DNA of 64,000 nt from G963678255 sp963678255 (GTDB lineage Bacteria; Cloacimonadota; Cloacimonadia; Cloacimonadales; WRIO01), in NCBI GenBank assembly GCA_963678255.2, contig CAXXTW010000001.1, positions 248,001 to 312,000 of the forward strand, written 5' to 3'. How positions within the stretch are numbered: the stretch's first letter is position 1; every line of letters starts with the position of its first letter. Below are positions 17,744 through 27,900 of the stretch, piece after piece. The notes below the pieces were generated by a model that made no database searches, was not told the origin of the DNA, and worked only from the letters and a program-made list of their open reading frames with translations. A program made the translations under genes and the position numbers.

Positions 17744-17772
17744 TTATTATTTAACTTGATAAAAACAGTCAA
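17744..17772 (-). promoter_or_regulatory. Promoter of the parvulin gene
   Basis: Minus-strand TTGACT (17767-17772), 17-bp spacer, TAATAA (17744-17749). It lies between the parvulin and GHL13 genes, so the parvulin gene need not depend on the upstream operon. Confidence 0.65.
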
Positions 17773-17782
17773 GAATTTATTC

Positions 17783-19018
17783 TTAATTTATTGATTGTTC
17801 TTGTTTATTTTGTTTGATATTTTTTCTCTTTTCATTCCAGTTAAAAACCCAACTAAGTGTTTTGTCATAGTTATTGCCAGCATTCCACAAAATATATCCC
17901 TGACAACCTGTGTCAATAACTGCATTTAACTGCTCATTTATATAATTCTCAGTATAGTTCACTTTCCAGTTAAAAGCTTGTAAATAAGGAACTACCTGAC
18001 AGTTATTATCTGTATATTGCTTAGTCTTTGTTAAACCTTCACAAAGCAACCCATATGGATGATTGTAAAAATCATCCTGTCTAAATTGAAAGTTGTTGGC
18101 AAAATGAGAGGAATAAATCATGGGATGTAATTGATGAAGAGACTTGGTCATCAATCCGATATCTTGACCTGTATTTTTTATATCTATTGCAACCTGCCAA
18201 GCTACGATGGCAAAAATATCTGCTGAAAGTCTGACTTTATATGCATCACATATTTGTCTCACAGATTTTACATAGGCGGCTATAACATGTCTTTTTTCTC
18301 TCTTAACATAGGTACTGTCAGATTTAAATTTTTCATCTTCTTTTTCATAAAAAAATTGTGCAGATTGCAAGTGTCCCTCTGTTGGAAAACGCACATAATC
18401 CATCTGTATTTCATCAATTTCTGATTTAGCAATGCGCTCTATTAAACCTTTTAAATCTCTTTGAACTTCAGGTTTTGAAGGATCTAACCAGGAAGACTTT
18501 GATACTTTCTCTGTCCAATATCCTCCATTTTTATTTTCTATTTGTAAAAAAGGATAAGCTTTTGCTGAAGAAATATTGAAGAATTGAACAATTCTAGCTA
18601 CTGCAAAAAGATCATTTTGATGTATCTTTTCCACCACTCTGTCAATATCCCATAATGAAATAGATTTCAAATAATGAATAGTACTATCACTTTCTAAAGA
18701 AAAATATACGACTCCATCCATTTCTTTCACATCAAAAACAATCGTATTAATCCCCGATTCTTTTGCTTTTTTTAATAATGAATCAAAACGTTTGCTTTGA
18801 ACAGTATAGGCTGTCACATATAACCCTTGAACAAATTCAGGACTCTGACGACGATTATAAGTTTTTCTAACATGACTATTCTTTGTTTTAATCGTCTTAT
18901 TTACTATCTCTACTTTTCGATTTTGAACATTTTTAAATGAACAACAGTTAATATAGACTAATGTAGAGATAAGCAGAATAATAAAGAATCCAGTACTAAT
19001 AATTATTTTTTTCTTCAT
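17783..19018 (-). CDS. Putative glycoside hydrolase, DUF4015/GHL13 family
   Basis: The start is the ATG at 19018 (the in-frame TTG just before it lacks a role), after an AAGGAG SD; 411 residues. A signal anchor ('IIISTGFFIILLISTLVYIN') precedes a TIM-barrel domain: 'GLYVTAYTVQSKRFDSLL' at about 68, 'GINTIVFDVKEMDGVV', 'FAVARIVQFFN', and 'EIDEIQMDYVRFPTEG', a segment with acidic residues at a typical catalytic strand end. 'GYILWNAGNNY' lies near the end. The family is predicted to cleave a polysaccharide, but no activity is established. It lies 15 bases after the S9 peptidase gene and is probably co-transcribed. Confidence 0.75.
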   Translation of the reverse strand: MKKKIIISTGFFIILLISTLVYINCCSFKNVQNRKVEIVNKTIKTKNSHVRKTYNRRQSPEFVQGLYVTAYTVQSKRFDSLLKKAKESGINTIVFDVKEMDGVVYFSLESDSTIHYLKSISLWDIDRVVEKIHQNDLFAVARIVQFFNISSAKAYPFLQIENKNGGYWTEKVSKSSWLDPSKPEVQRDLKGLIERIAKSEIDEIQMDYVRFPTEGHLQSAQFFYEKEDEKFKSDSTYVKREKRHVIAAYVKSVRQICDAYKVRLSADIFAIVAWQVAIDIKNTGQDIGLMTKSLHQLHPMIYSSHFANNFQFRQDDFYNHPYGLLCEGLTKTKQYTDNNCQVVPYLQAFNWKVNYTENYINEQLNAVIDTGCQGYILWNAGNNYDKTLSWVFNWNEKRKNIKQNKQEQSIN

Positions 19019-19033
19019 CAAACTGATATCTCC

Positions 19034-21115
19034 TTAATGATTAAGACTCCAAATCATAAATGAATACATAAAGGCAACATCTTTTATACTCTCATATCTG
19101 TCACCTGACCCTGAGTGCCCCTCATTATTCTTCATTTTTAACAATAACAAATTAGTGCCCTGGTTATACTTTCGTAACTTAGCAGTCCACTTTAATGGTT
19201 CCCAATACTTTACCCTTGTATCATTTAATCCTGCATTGATTAACATATGAGGAAAATTCTCAAAACGAATATTATCATAAGGAGAATACGATCTAATGTA
19301 ATCAAAATACTCTTTCTCATATGGATTTCCCCATTCTTCATACTCCGGCATTGTCAATGCCATGGTTGAATCCATCATTGTATTTAAAACATCCACAAAA
19401 GGAACATCTGCAACCACAGCTTTAAATAATCCAGGACGCATATTAGTTACAGCACCCATAATCATTCCTCCTGCGCTTCCTCCATTGATGACTAGTAAAG
19501 ATGAATCTGTAATACTTTTCTCTATCAAAGTCTCCGCACATAATATAAAATCCTGAAATGTGTGCTTTCTGTTAAGCAATTTACCTTGATCATGCCATTC
19601 CTTACCGAATTCACCTCCACCTCGAATATGTGCATCTGCATATACCCAGCCTCGATCTAATAAACTTATCCTTAATGATGAAAAGTAAGGGTCTTCTGAA
19701 TCCCCATAAGAGCCATAACAATACAATAAACAAGGCATCTTTTCTTTATACAATGACTTTTTGTAAACGATGTCTATTGGGATTTTTACTGAGTCTGAAT
19801 TTACTGCAAAAATTGTATTTTCTTCATAATCATCCTGCTTAAAATTCCCTTTTGGTGAATATTTCTTAAGTACCTGCAAACTCTTTGTACGCATATTCAT
19901 TTGATAAACAGTCAAAGGAATTGTATTACTTTCGAAATCAAAACGAAGACTATCAGATTTACTGTCTAAATTCACCCCTAAACTCAACGTCAACGACTTA
20001 ATTCCTTCAAAAGGAATAGTTGTGTCTCTGGTGCTTCGATCTACTATTCTGAGCCGTTTTACGCCCTTACTCCTTTCAGAAATCACTAGATAATCTGAAA
20101 AATGTAAGACCTCTAATAACTGATCATTTTCTTCAGGTCTATATACTTCTTTATAATTTTCGGGATCACTTAAATCATACTGAACATATTTATAATTAGG
20201 ACAATTCTCATTTGTTAAACTATAAAAAATTCCTTGAAAATGATCAGGATAAAATTCAGTCCCTTTTTTTAGAGTCCATATTGTTGTTAAAGAATCCTGT
20301 TTGTTTGTTAAACTTATACACCATGCTTTACAACTGGTTTTACTGGATGATACGATCATGGCATATTCTTCACTTCTTGAAGAATAAACCGACAAATTAA
20401 AGGCAGCGTCATTCTCTTCTAAAAGTAATTTATCTTTTACAGGATCTTCTCCTAAGTTATGAAGAAATAATCGATAACTCTGAAAAGCATTGTTATGTAC
20501 AGTATATAAAAAAGATGCTTTATTCTTTATCCAGACAATTTCATCCACACTATATAACCTGTCTTTTAGAATTTTATTTGTTTGCAAATCTTTAATATAC
20601 AGGATATAATCCTCATTTCCATCATTATCAACTGTATAAGCAAGGATATCCTGTCTTTGATTTAAGGTAAATAAACCTAAACTAAAAAAGTTCTTTCCTT
20701 TTGCTAATTTATTTTCATCTAATAATATCTCTTTTTGATTCGTCTCTGAATCTATCCGATAATGAAGACCATAAGCTTTATTCTTAATATTCTGATAATA
20801 ATATACCCATTTACCATGTTTATAAGGAACTGATATCTCATCTTCTTCGATTCTGCTTTTCATTTCTTTATAAATCTGATCCTGAAGTTTTTTAAATGTC
20901 TTTCCTTTTCTATTAAAATATTGATTTTCTGCTTTTAAATATGACTGAGTGTCTGTATCATCAAAATTGCGTAAATAGAAATATTCATCATTCCATTTCT
21001 GATTAAATAAAGTTATTGTCTTATCCTTTTCTTTTGCTACTGGAACAGATAATAAATTTTGCAATAATCCAATAAATAACATAAGCAATATGATCTTAAA
21101 TTTCTTTTTTATCAT
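19034..21115 (-). CDS. Secreted S9 family prolyl oligopeptidase (oligopeptidase B-like)
   Basis: I chose the ATG at 21115 because GGATGA stands upstream of it and the product then begins with a clean signal peptide ('MIKKKFKIILLMLFIGLLQN'). An in-frame ATG at 21127 abuts the T run of the preceding terminator and has no SD. The protein has 693 residues: a beta-propeller region up to about 400, then an alpha/beta hydrolase domain with nucleophile motif 'GGSAGG', acid in 'LNDTRVKYWEP' and His in 'NEGHSGSG'. Oligopeptidase B enzymes cut after basic residues in short peptides; specificity here is inferred only from family. With two C25 peptidases upstream it suggests stepwise extracellular protein digestion. 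Confidence 0.88.
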   Translation of the reverse strand: MIKKKFKIILLMLFIGLLQNLLSVPVAKEKDKTITLFNQKWNDEYFYLRNFDDTDTQSYLKAENQYFNRKGKTFKKLQDQIYKEMKSRIEEDEISVPYKHGKWVYYYQNIKNKAYGLHYRIDSETNQKEILLDENKLAKGKNFFSLGLFTLNQRQDILAYTVDNDGNEDYILYIKDLQTNKILKDRLYSVDEIVWIKNKASFLYTVHNNAFQSYRLFLHNLGEDPVKDKLLLEENDAAFNLSVYSSRSEEYAMIVSSSKTSCKAWCISLTNKQDSLTTIWTLKKGTEFYPDHFQGIFYSLTNENCPNYKYVQYDLSDPENYKEVYRPEENDQLLEVLHFSDYLVISERSKGVKRLRIVDRSTRDTTIPFEGIKSLTLSLGVNLDSKSDSLRFDFESNTIPLTVYQMNMRTKSLQVLKKYSPKGNFKQDDYEENTIFAVNSDSVKIPIDIVYKKSLYKEKMPCLLYCYGSYGDSEDPYFSSLRISLLDRGWVYADAHIRGGGEFGKEWHDQGKLLNRKHTFQDFILCAETLIEKSITDSSLLVINGGSAGGMIMGAVTNMRPGLFKAVVADVPFVDVLNTMMDSTMALTMPEYEEWGNPYEKEYFDYIRSYSPYDNIRFENFPHMLINAGLNDTRVKYWEPLKWTAKLRKYNQGTNLLLLKMKNNEGHSGSGDRYESIKDVAFMYSFMIWSLNH

Positions 21116-21127
21116 GATTTCATCCAT

Positions 21128-21154
21128 TAAAAAAGGCGAGTCATTGACCCGCCT
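21128..21154 (-). terminator. Hairpin with T run between the C25 and S9 peptidase genes
   Basis: Minus strand AGGCGGGTCAATGACTCGCCT followed by TTTTT. The stem is GGCG/CGCC plus GTC/GAC around one mismatch. It ends the downstream C25 gene 16 bases after its stop, but leaves no room for a new promoter before the S9 gene, so some read-through is likely. Confidence 0.8.
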
Positions 21155-21170
21155 ATTATTATTTTTTATA

Positions 21171-24100
21171 CTATTTTATTAATAGCATCTTTTTGGTTTG
21201 TTTAAAGTCTTTTGACTGAAGTTGATAAAAATAAACTCCCGAAGATACAGATCTTTCGTTATTATCTTTACCATTCCATATAACTTTGTTTTGTCCCTTA
21301 GGCATCAAACCTGAAACAAGTTTTTTGACTAATTGACCTTTTGTATTATAGACATTCACCGTAACCATCTGACTTTCTTTTAATGAAAAATGTATGGTTG
21401 TAACCGGATTGAACGGATTTGGGTAATTCCCTTTTAACTCTGTGATAACAGTCTGTATCTCATTTGAATTGTTATGTAAGCTTAAAGTAGCTGATAAATA
21501 TATCGAATCTGCTGGATTATTATTGTCATTTGTTGTAACTCTTAAATAATTAGTGTAACTGATTTCTTCTGTTGGCATGAAATTAATCTGTTCATTTACA
21601 TTCGAATTTGCAGGTATGACAATACTCTTATTACTTAATCCATTATCAAAAGTAAAAGCTGTTGGTGCTGTTAAATTTACATTTAATAGGCTAGAACCAA
21701 AATTAATAAAATTTAAGGTTTTTGTCATGGTTGTATTGACTCTTGCACCACTAAAAATTAGGGTATCCTGATCACAAAGATAATAGGAACCATTATATGT
21801 GCCTTCTCCTGCCGAAGGGAATACAATTTGATCAACCCATGCGCAATCACTATTTGAAGAAACTCTGGCATCTTTTATATATTTCCATTTAAAAATATGA
21901 GTCCCTGCTGGAACATTATAACTAACTGTTGACCAATCCAATATTCCTGACCATTGCATCTGGCGGGTACTGTCTATATAAAATTGCAGATAATCATAAT
22001 TAGCTTCTGATGAAACTTTAAAATTAAAAGAAATCGTACCCTCAGAAGGTAATATTCTGGATATTGACATTTCAGAGGATTGATTATGAGTTATTGCTCC
22101 TGATTTTGCACAAAAATCACCTTCATCAACACCACTGTTTATCACAACCCAAGGCAAGTTGCCTGATTGAATCCAGGTATATGCATTAAAATCACCGGAT
22201 TCAAATCCCTCAGATTCCAAACCAACAAATGTTAAAATATTCCCCTGTGTATTTTGCATTCCATAACTTATCATATAACCAATCTGAGCAGGAGAACCTA
22301 GTGGCGTTTCTGCATCAGCAGTTAAAGGAATTTCTACAGACAACTCTCCATTTACAGCTAAAGAATCTAGATAATAAAATGAATTATCAAGATGAACATA
22401 GTCATTTAAAACGACAATGCTAAAAGTACCTTCCTGAGTATTGGCATGACCAATATTTTTTAGAGGAATTCTTAAGATCACTGATTCACCAGGATCAATC
22501 TGATTATTGAAGTTCCCAGCTAAATCAATAATTTCATAATCTTGCACTTCAATGACAGGAGCATACATATCTATAGAGAAATTCATAGACCATGATCTGT
22601 TTTGATCATCATTTAGTATTATACTAAAGAAAGCAGATTCCATATCAGGAACATTTGAAGCAATAGCAAAACTAAAAGCATCCTGAACTAAACTAATCCC
22701 ATCAGGATTAAGAATGTTAATTACTGCAACTGAGTCTAAAATTGTTATATAGGGACTATTTGTTCTCAATATGGCATTAAGATTCTCTGTTCCGATATTA
22801 CCTATATTTTTAAATGTGCAATCCAAATTCACAGTGGAACCAAAATTTGCTGATTGGCCATTTGCTATACTATAATCTTCCAGAGTCACATAAGGACCTT
22901 CGTTAGGAATAACTGTTATTGAATGAATGTTGGTGATATAGTCTTTAGCCGTTATAGTTAAAGTTAGGGTACATGGTTCAGTTAAAGCAGGCTCTATCAA
23001 TAAACTTATATTACCTGTTTGGTCTGTGACTCCTGAAGAAATGATTTGCTGAGTATCAGGATTGTATAAGCAGACCATTGAATTGGCAACGCCTGTACTG
23101 ACGTTATAAACAGGAGATCCAATAAACAAAATATCCATGGCATTAACTGTCATAGCTTGAGGGGTTTTGGAACGGAAAGTAATTGATGCATCTCCAAATA
23201 TCGTCCAAGTGGCAATAGTTTCTTTTGAATTGGTATTGTTCGAATATCCATCTAACATACCACAACTGCCATTAAAAAATAACCCGCCTAATGTATATTT
23301 ATTATCAGCAATCATTAAATCCGTAATGATGTCCTGACCACGCATTGGTTCATTCCACGCTTGATTAACAGTGGACATATAAGTTGTTACTGCTCCTGTT
23401 GGATTCCCTGTTAAATTATTCTTTGCTCTCAACCAAGCTTCTGCAAAACAGGTGGTTGAAGTAAAATTACCATTAACACAAGCAACAGATACGATAACAG
23501 GCAATTTATAATCATTGGTTAATGAAGCTACATTAGAATTTGAATATCCAGTTGTTCCCCATGATGTATCTGATCCATGACCAGTATAATTTATAAATCC
23601 TCGGCCTTCATTTAAGGCGTTTGAAATATTTGAAATAGTTGCAGAAGGTTCATAAAATTGATCTACTAAGGTATAACCATAGTTTAAAAGATCTGTTCTA
23701 ATTAAATTTTCATGAGTTATATCTGACTCACCCATATCTCCAGTACCACCACCTCCCTCTGATGAGGCTATGCCAATAGCTTTCTGAATCCAGTCACCAT
23801 CAGCTATATCACGTTCATACCAGATTACTTTATTAACCTGTGTGTTTACTTGATCTATATTTTCTGCTGAAAATCTGGAAATAAATAATTCTGGATAAAA
23901 ATCATTCCCCGCTAACATAACATAAGAGGGATCTGATCCGCCTCCTGAATAGGATAAACTTGGCACTTGTGCTGCATCTCCAACTAATTGAATATAGGCT
24001 AATTCTGGGTGGAAACTATAATAATTCTGAATATAGTTCTTTATAGCTGTTGAGGTTGTTCCTGTCTCTGTTGTGGTTACCAAAGTAACTGGGATACCTT

Positions 24101-24881
24101 TTTGTTTTTTCCATTCCACAAAAGGTGTCATGGCTGCAGCAAAAGTCGGGGCAGTAATAATTAACATTGTGCCTTGTTCTAAGATTGGCACATAACGCAC
24201 GGGATTTGTTCTATAATTGATAAAATGATTTTCATAAATATCTTTAAACTGACTGGTTATTCTTTCAGGTTCACCTTGCATTACATTTCTGGTATCAATT
24301 CCATTATTTATTACTTTTACTTTCAATTTTGTATAGACTCGGAGAGTATGATTAATCGCATTATATTGGAAGGGAGTAAATCCAACAGTCACGCCTCTAA
24401 GTTCCCTCATGATATAAGGTTCTCCTAAAGATACTGACGTTTGAGGATAAAATTGGTCTGACTTGTATATATCAGAAAATGTATAAGATACATCTGCCGG
24501 ATTAACATCTCTGTGCAAACTTCCTTTTGATGGTGAGATGATTAAGTTGTAATCAGTATATTCGGATTCTAACACTTGTACTTCAGGTTTTGACTGATAA
24601 TTTATTACGATACTTCTACCAATAAATGGTAAATCCGGATAACCTGCCTGGAGCAAACTACCTTCTTTTTTTAAACTGATTTGATTATATAGATCCCCAT
24701 TTATCTGAATTTCATTTTTTTCAAATTGATTTAAAGTCATTTGTATAGTTGTCGATTGATCGTTTGAGCTTACAACATCTATTACTAATGGGTTTCGATG
24801 GTTTGATGTAGTATAAATGGTTTCGGAAAATAACGAAACTATTGATATAACCATTAAAACGACTAACATAAATTTATTCAT
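21171..24881 (-). CDS. Secreted gingipain-like cysteine peptidase (C25) with FlgD-like sorting domain
   Basis: The protein has 1236 residues with a signal peptide (1-19). An N-terminal propeptide region (to about 230) precedes the C25 caspase-like domain: 'GTMLIITAPTFAAAMTPFVEWKK' at about 238, 'IQLVGDAAQVPS', catalytic His435 in 'NYTGHGSDTSWG' and Cys468 in 'VSVACVNGNF'. Several Ig-like and choice-of-anchor beta domains follow (about 570-1140). The last 90 residues hold 'GNYPNPFNPVTTIHFSL' and end 'GVYFYQLQSKDFKQTKKMLLIK', the FlgD-like type A sorting domain linked to type IX-like secretion. GGAGG SD 8 bases before the ATG. It is a paralogue of the next gene upstream. Confidence 0.92.
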   Translation of the reverse strand: MNKFMLVVLMVISIVSLFSETIYTTSNHRNPLVIDVVSSNDQSTTIQMTLNQFEKNEIQINGDLYNQISLKKEGSLLQAGYPDLPFIGRSIVINYQSKPEVQVLESEYTDYNLIISPSKGSLHRDVNPADVSYTFSDIYKSDQFYPQTSVSLGEPYIMRELRGVTVGFTPFQYNAINHTLRVYTKLKVKVINNGIDTRNVMQGEPERITSQFKDIYENHFINYRTNPVRYVPILEQGTMLIITAPTFAAAMTPFVEWKKQKGIPVTLVTTTETGTTSTAIKNYIQNYYSFHPELAYIQLVGDAAQVPSLSYSGGGSDPSYVMLAGNDFYPELFISRFSAENIDQVNTQVNKVIWYERDIADGDWIQKAIGIASSEGGGGTGDMGESDITHENLIRTDLLNYGYTLVDQFYEPSATISNISNALNEGRGFINYTGHGSDTSWGTTGYSNSNVASLTNDYKLPVIVSVACVNGNFTSTTCFAEAWLRAKNNLTGNPTGAVTTYMSTVNQAWNEPMRGQDIITDLMIADNKYTLGGLFFNGSCGMLDGYSNNTNSKETIATWTIFGDASITFRSKTPQAMTVNAMDILFIGSPVYNVSTGVANSMVCLYNPDTQQIISSGVTDQTGNISLLIEPALTEPCTLTLTITAKDYITNIHSITVIPNEGPYVTLEDYSIANGQSANFGSTVNLDCTFKNIGNIGTENLNAILRTNSPYITILDSVAVINILNPDGISLVQDAFSFAIASNVPDMESAFFSIILNDDQNRSWSMNFSIDMYAPVIEVQDYEIIDLAGNFNNQIDPGESVILRIPLKNIGHANTQEGTFSIVVLNDYVHLDNSFYYLDSLAVNGELSVEIPLTADAETPLGSPAQIGYMISYGMQNTQGNILTFVGLESEGFESGDFNAYTWIQSGNLPWVVINSGVDEGDFCAKSGAITHNQSSEMSISRILPSEGTISFNFKVSSEANYDYLQFYIDSTRQMQWSGILDWSTVSYNVPAGTHIFKWKYIKDARVSSNSDCAWVDQIVFPSAGEGTYNGSYYLCDQDTLIFSGARVNTTMTKTLNFINFGSSLLNVNLTAPTAFTFDNGLSNKSIVIPANSNVNEQINFMPTEEISYTNYLRVTTNDNNNPADSIYLSATLSLHNNSNEIQTVITELKGNYPNPFNPVTTIHFSLKESQMVTVNVYNTKGQLVKKLVSGLMPKGQNKVIWNGKDNNERSVSSGVYFYQLQSKDFKQTKKMLLIK

Positions 24882-24893
24882 ATAGATCCTCCA

Positions 24894-24924
24894 TAAAAAA
24901 AGCGGACGCAGATTATCTGCGCCC
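24894..24924 (-). terminator. REP-like hairpin with T run between the two C25 genes
   Basis: Minus strand GGGCGCAGATAATCTGCGTCC, then GC and seven or more T. The core CGCAGA/TCTGCG is perfect. The 5' flank TGTAGGG matches the flank of the palindromes at 58.6 kb. The downstream gene's SD begins within a few bases of the T run. Confidence 0.8.
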
Positions 24925-24936
24925 TACAAAATTATT

Positions 24937-27900
24937 CTACTTCATTAAAATCATTTTTCTTGTTGATTGATAATTTTTTGTTTCCAAACGATAGAAATAG
25001 ATACCACTTGAAACTTTCTGATGATTGTTGTCTTTTCCATTCCAACTAATCTTATGATAACCTGCTCTGTATGGAGCTTCTATTAATGTGTTAACTAATT
25101 GACCCTTTATGTTATATACGCTTAATTTCACAGGACTGTTGTCTTTTAAGTCAAAGGAAATGATTGTTTCTGGGTTAAAGGGATTTGGATAGTTTGAATT
25201 CAATTTGGTGAGTTTAGGAATCAATGGATTATCTTCATTTCCTGAAGCTGTTCCATTAACAACTAAATTTAAACTTGGATTTTGAGTGTCATTTGTAGTA
25301 ATAACAATATTACCATTGTATTGTGTTTCGGATGTAGGACTAAATTTTACTTTAACGAAAGTATGAGAATTTGGTGCAACATTCACTACATTTCCATTAG
25401 GATAAGTATATCCTAGAAGACTAGAAAGTGTACAATTTAAAGTTGAACTACCATAATTAATAATAGTAAATTCTTTCGTTAAAGTTTCACCTAAACTTAC
25501 ATAGCCAAAACTTAATGCTTGAGTATTTAACCCAGCAAAAGCTCCGGTTTGTGCGCTACCACCTGAAGGAAAGATTATTTTGTCTATCCATGCACAATCA
25601 GAACCATTACTTAATCGAATATCTTTTTTATATTGCCATTTATAGGTATGGTTTCCAGCTGCTACATTAAATTCTGTTTCACTCCAAGCTAATGAACCTG
25701 ACCAAGAATCTATTAAGTCATTATCTATATAAAACTGTAAAAAATCATAAGAAGGTTCTGATGAGACTTTATAAGCAAACTTGATAACACCAGCAGAAGA
25801 AGCTTCGTTAATAATAGATAAGGTTGTGACTCCATTGTCGCTTATCGTTCCTGATTTTGCGCAATAGGTCCCATCAAAAGCATTTGTATTAATTATTGTC
25901 CAAGAAGGTGTTCCTAAAATCCATGGATTTGCAGTAAAATTACCTGTTTCAAAACTCTCAATAATCAAGCCAACTGAAAGAGCATAAGAGCCTTGATATA
26001 CTTGACTGTTTAAATCAATAAAATAACCAAGATTTACAACCGTTCCAACTGCGGTGCCTGCATCAGCTGTTACATTAACAATGTAATTTGCACTCTGACC
26101 TGCTTCAATTGAATTTACCTGAATTGAATGAGTTGATAAAGTGACTAAAGGATTCAGGCTTTCTATTGATAAATTTCCATTCTGAGATAAAGCATGACCT
26201 GTGTTTTGTACTGGTATTATAAGAGAAACTGTTTCTCCCGGATCTAAATGACCATTATTATTTCCATTTGAATCATCAATGGTTATTGTTCCAGCCTGAA
26301 TATTTGGTGCATTAAGATGCAAACTAAAAGCACTGGTCCATGAATGATTCTGAGTATCAGTAACAATTAATTGAAGATCTGCCATAGTGTTATCTGGAGA
26401 ATTGGATAAAGATGTTATTTGAAATCCATTGCTGAAATTATAATTTCCATTAGCACTGATTGTAGAAACGTTGGCCGTAGAATCTGTTACAACAACAAAA
26501 GGAGTTAATGAACGAATCACAGCAGTTAAGCTCTGAGCATCTACATTACCAATATTTCTGACCGATACACTTAAAGGGGTATTTGAATTGTAATCTAACT
26601 CTGTATTTCCACTTAAACCTAATGTACAATTCTCAAAAACTATATAGGCACCTTGGTTGGTTATCACTTGGATATCTGAAATGATTGGTATATTATTTTG
26701 TGCTGATATTACTAATTTTGCTGTTCCTGGTGTTGTTATTGGGGTAATCTCTAAGTCTAATGCCCCATTCTCATCTGTTAGTCCTGTTCCTAAGATCACG
26801 CCATTCATACTCAAACTGACAAATGAATGTGGTGTTGAGCCTGTGATGCTATAAATATCCATCCCAATAAATAACGTGGTTAGATAATTTGCAGGATTAC
26901 TGTCAGGAATTCTCATATATGGAACTAATGAAGGGTCTCCCATTAAAGAGTAGATTTCCCAGTAATAATCTTTTAATGAACTAGAGGATTGTTGAACAGC
27001 TAAATTTCCTGAATATACAATCTGACCTTGACTAGTGTACCAATTATCATAGACTTCATTGTGAGTATGGAATAATTTATCATACATCCCCAATTGATTT
27101 GCATTATATGGAACAGCGTTTCCATTTTGTGGGGCTGATCCAGTAAATCCGACTCCCCACCAATAATCCTCATCCCAATAGGAAACATTAGTTCCACCGA
27201 TATATCCAATGGCTCCCTTATTAGCTGCACGAAGTAAGGCTTCTCCAAAACAGGTAGTCACATCAAATTTGTTTGTCAAACAGCAATTACCTATCATAAA
27301 AGAATATTTGTTTGCATTTTGCATATTCGAAACATTCGTATTACTAAATGCTGGATCGTACCAACCATCCCAATCTCCATGGGCAGTATAATTTCCAAAC
27401 CCAACACCTTGATTAAATTCATTTAGAATTGCAGAAACTGCATTCTGAGAAGCAGGATAAAGATGGATGAAGGGTGTTGTTCCATGGGCAGGGTTTACAT
27501 ATTGTGTCGAGGCATAGTTAATCTGAGCATTCGCATGCTTTGGACCATATGTCTGATCTACTCCAGCTATTAAAACTGATTTCCCTAAATAAGTCGGATC
27601 AGCTATTTGGTATTTCTCATAATATAAGGTTTTATCTATTTGTGGTTGTAATTCAGAGGTTGTATTTGCTGAAAAACGACCATAGTACATTTCTGGTAAA
27701 TAATCAATGCCTTGTAACCGGACATAGTTTAAGTCTGTTTTGTGGTCTGTTTCGGTAGTTCCTGTCCATCCAGGAATCTGACCATGGTCCCCAACAATCA
27801 ATAAATAGGTGGGAGCAGGATTTTCTGTTGTTGCAGAATTCCATAAACCTTGCAAATATGCTTTTATACTCTCTTTGGTGCTACCAACTTCTGGGTCACC

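Noticed and set aside
27000..27248. Minus-strand frame overlapping the first C25 peptidase gene in another phase
   Set aside because: It lies fully within the catalytic domain coding sequence and shows no independent signals.
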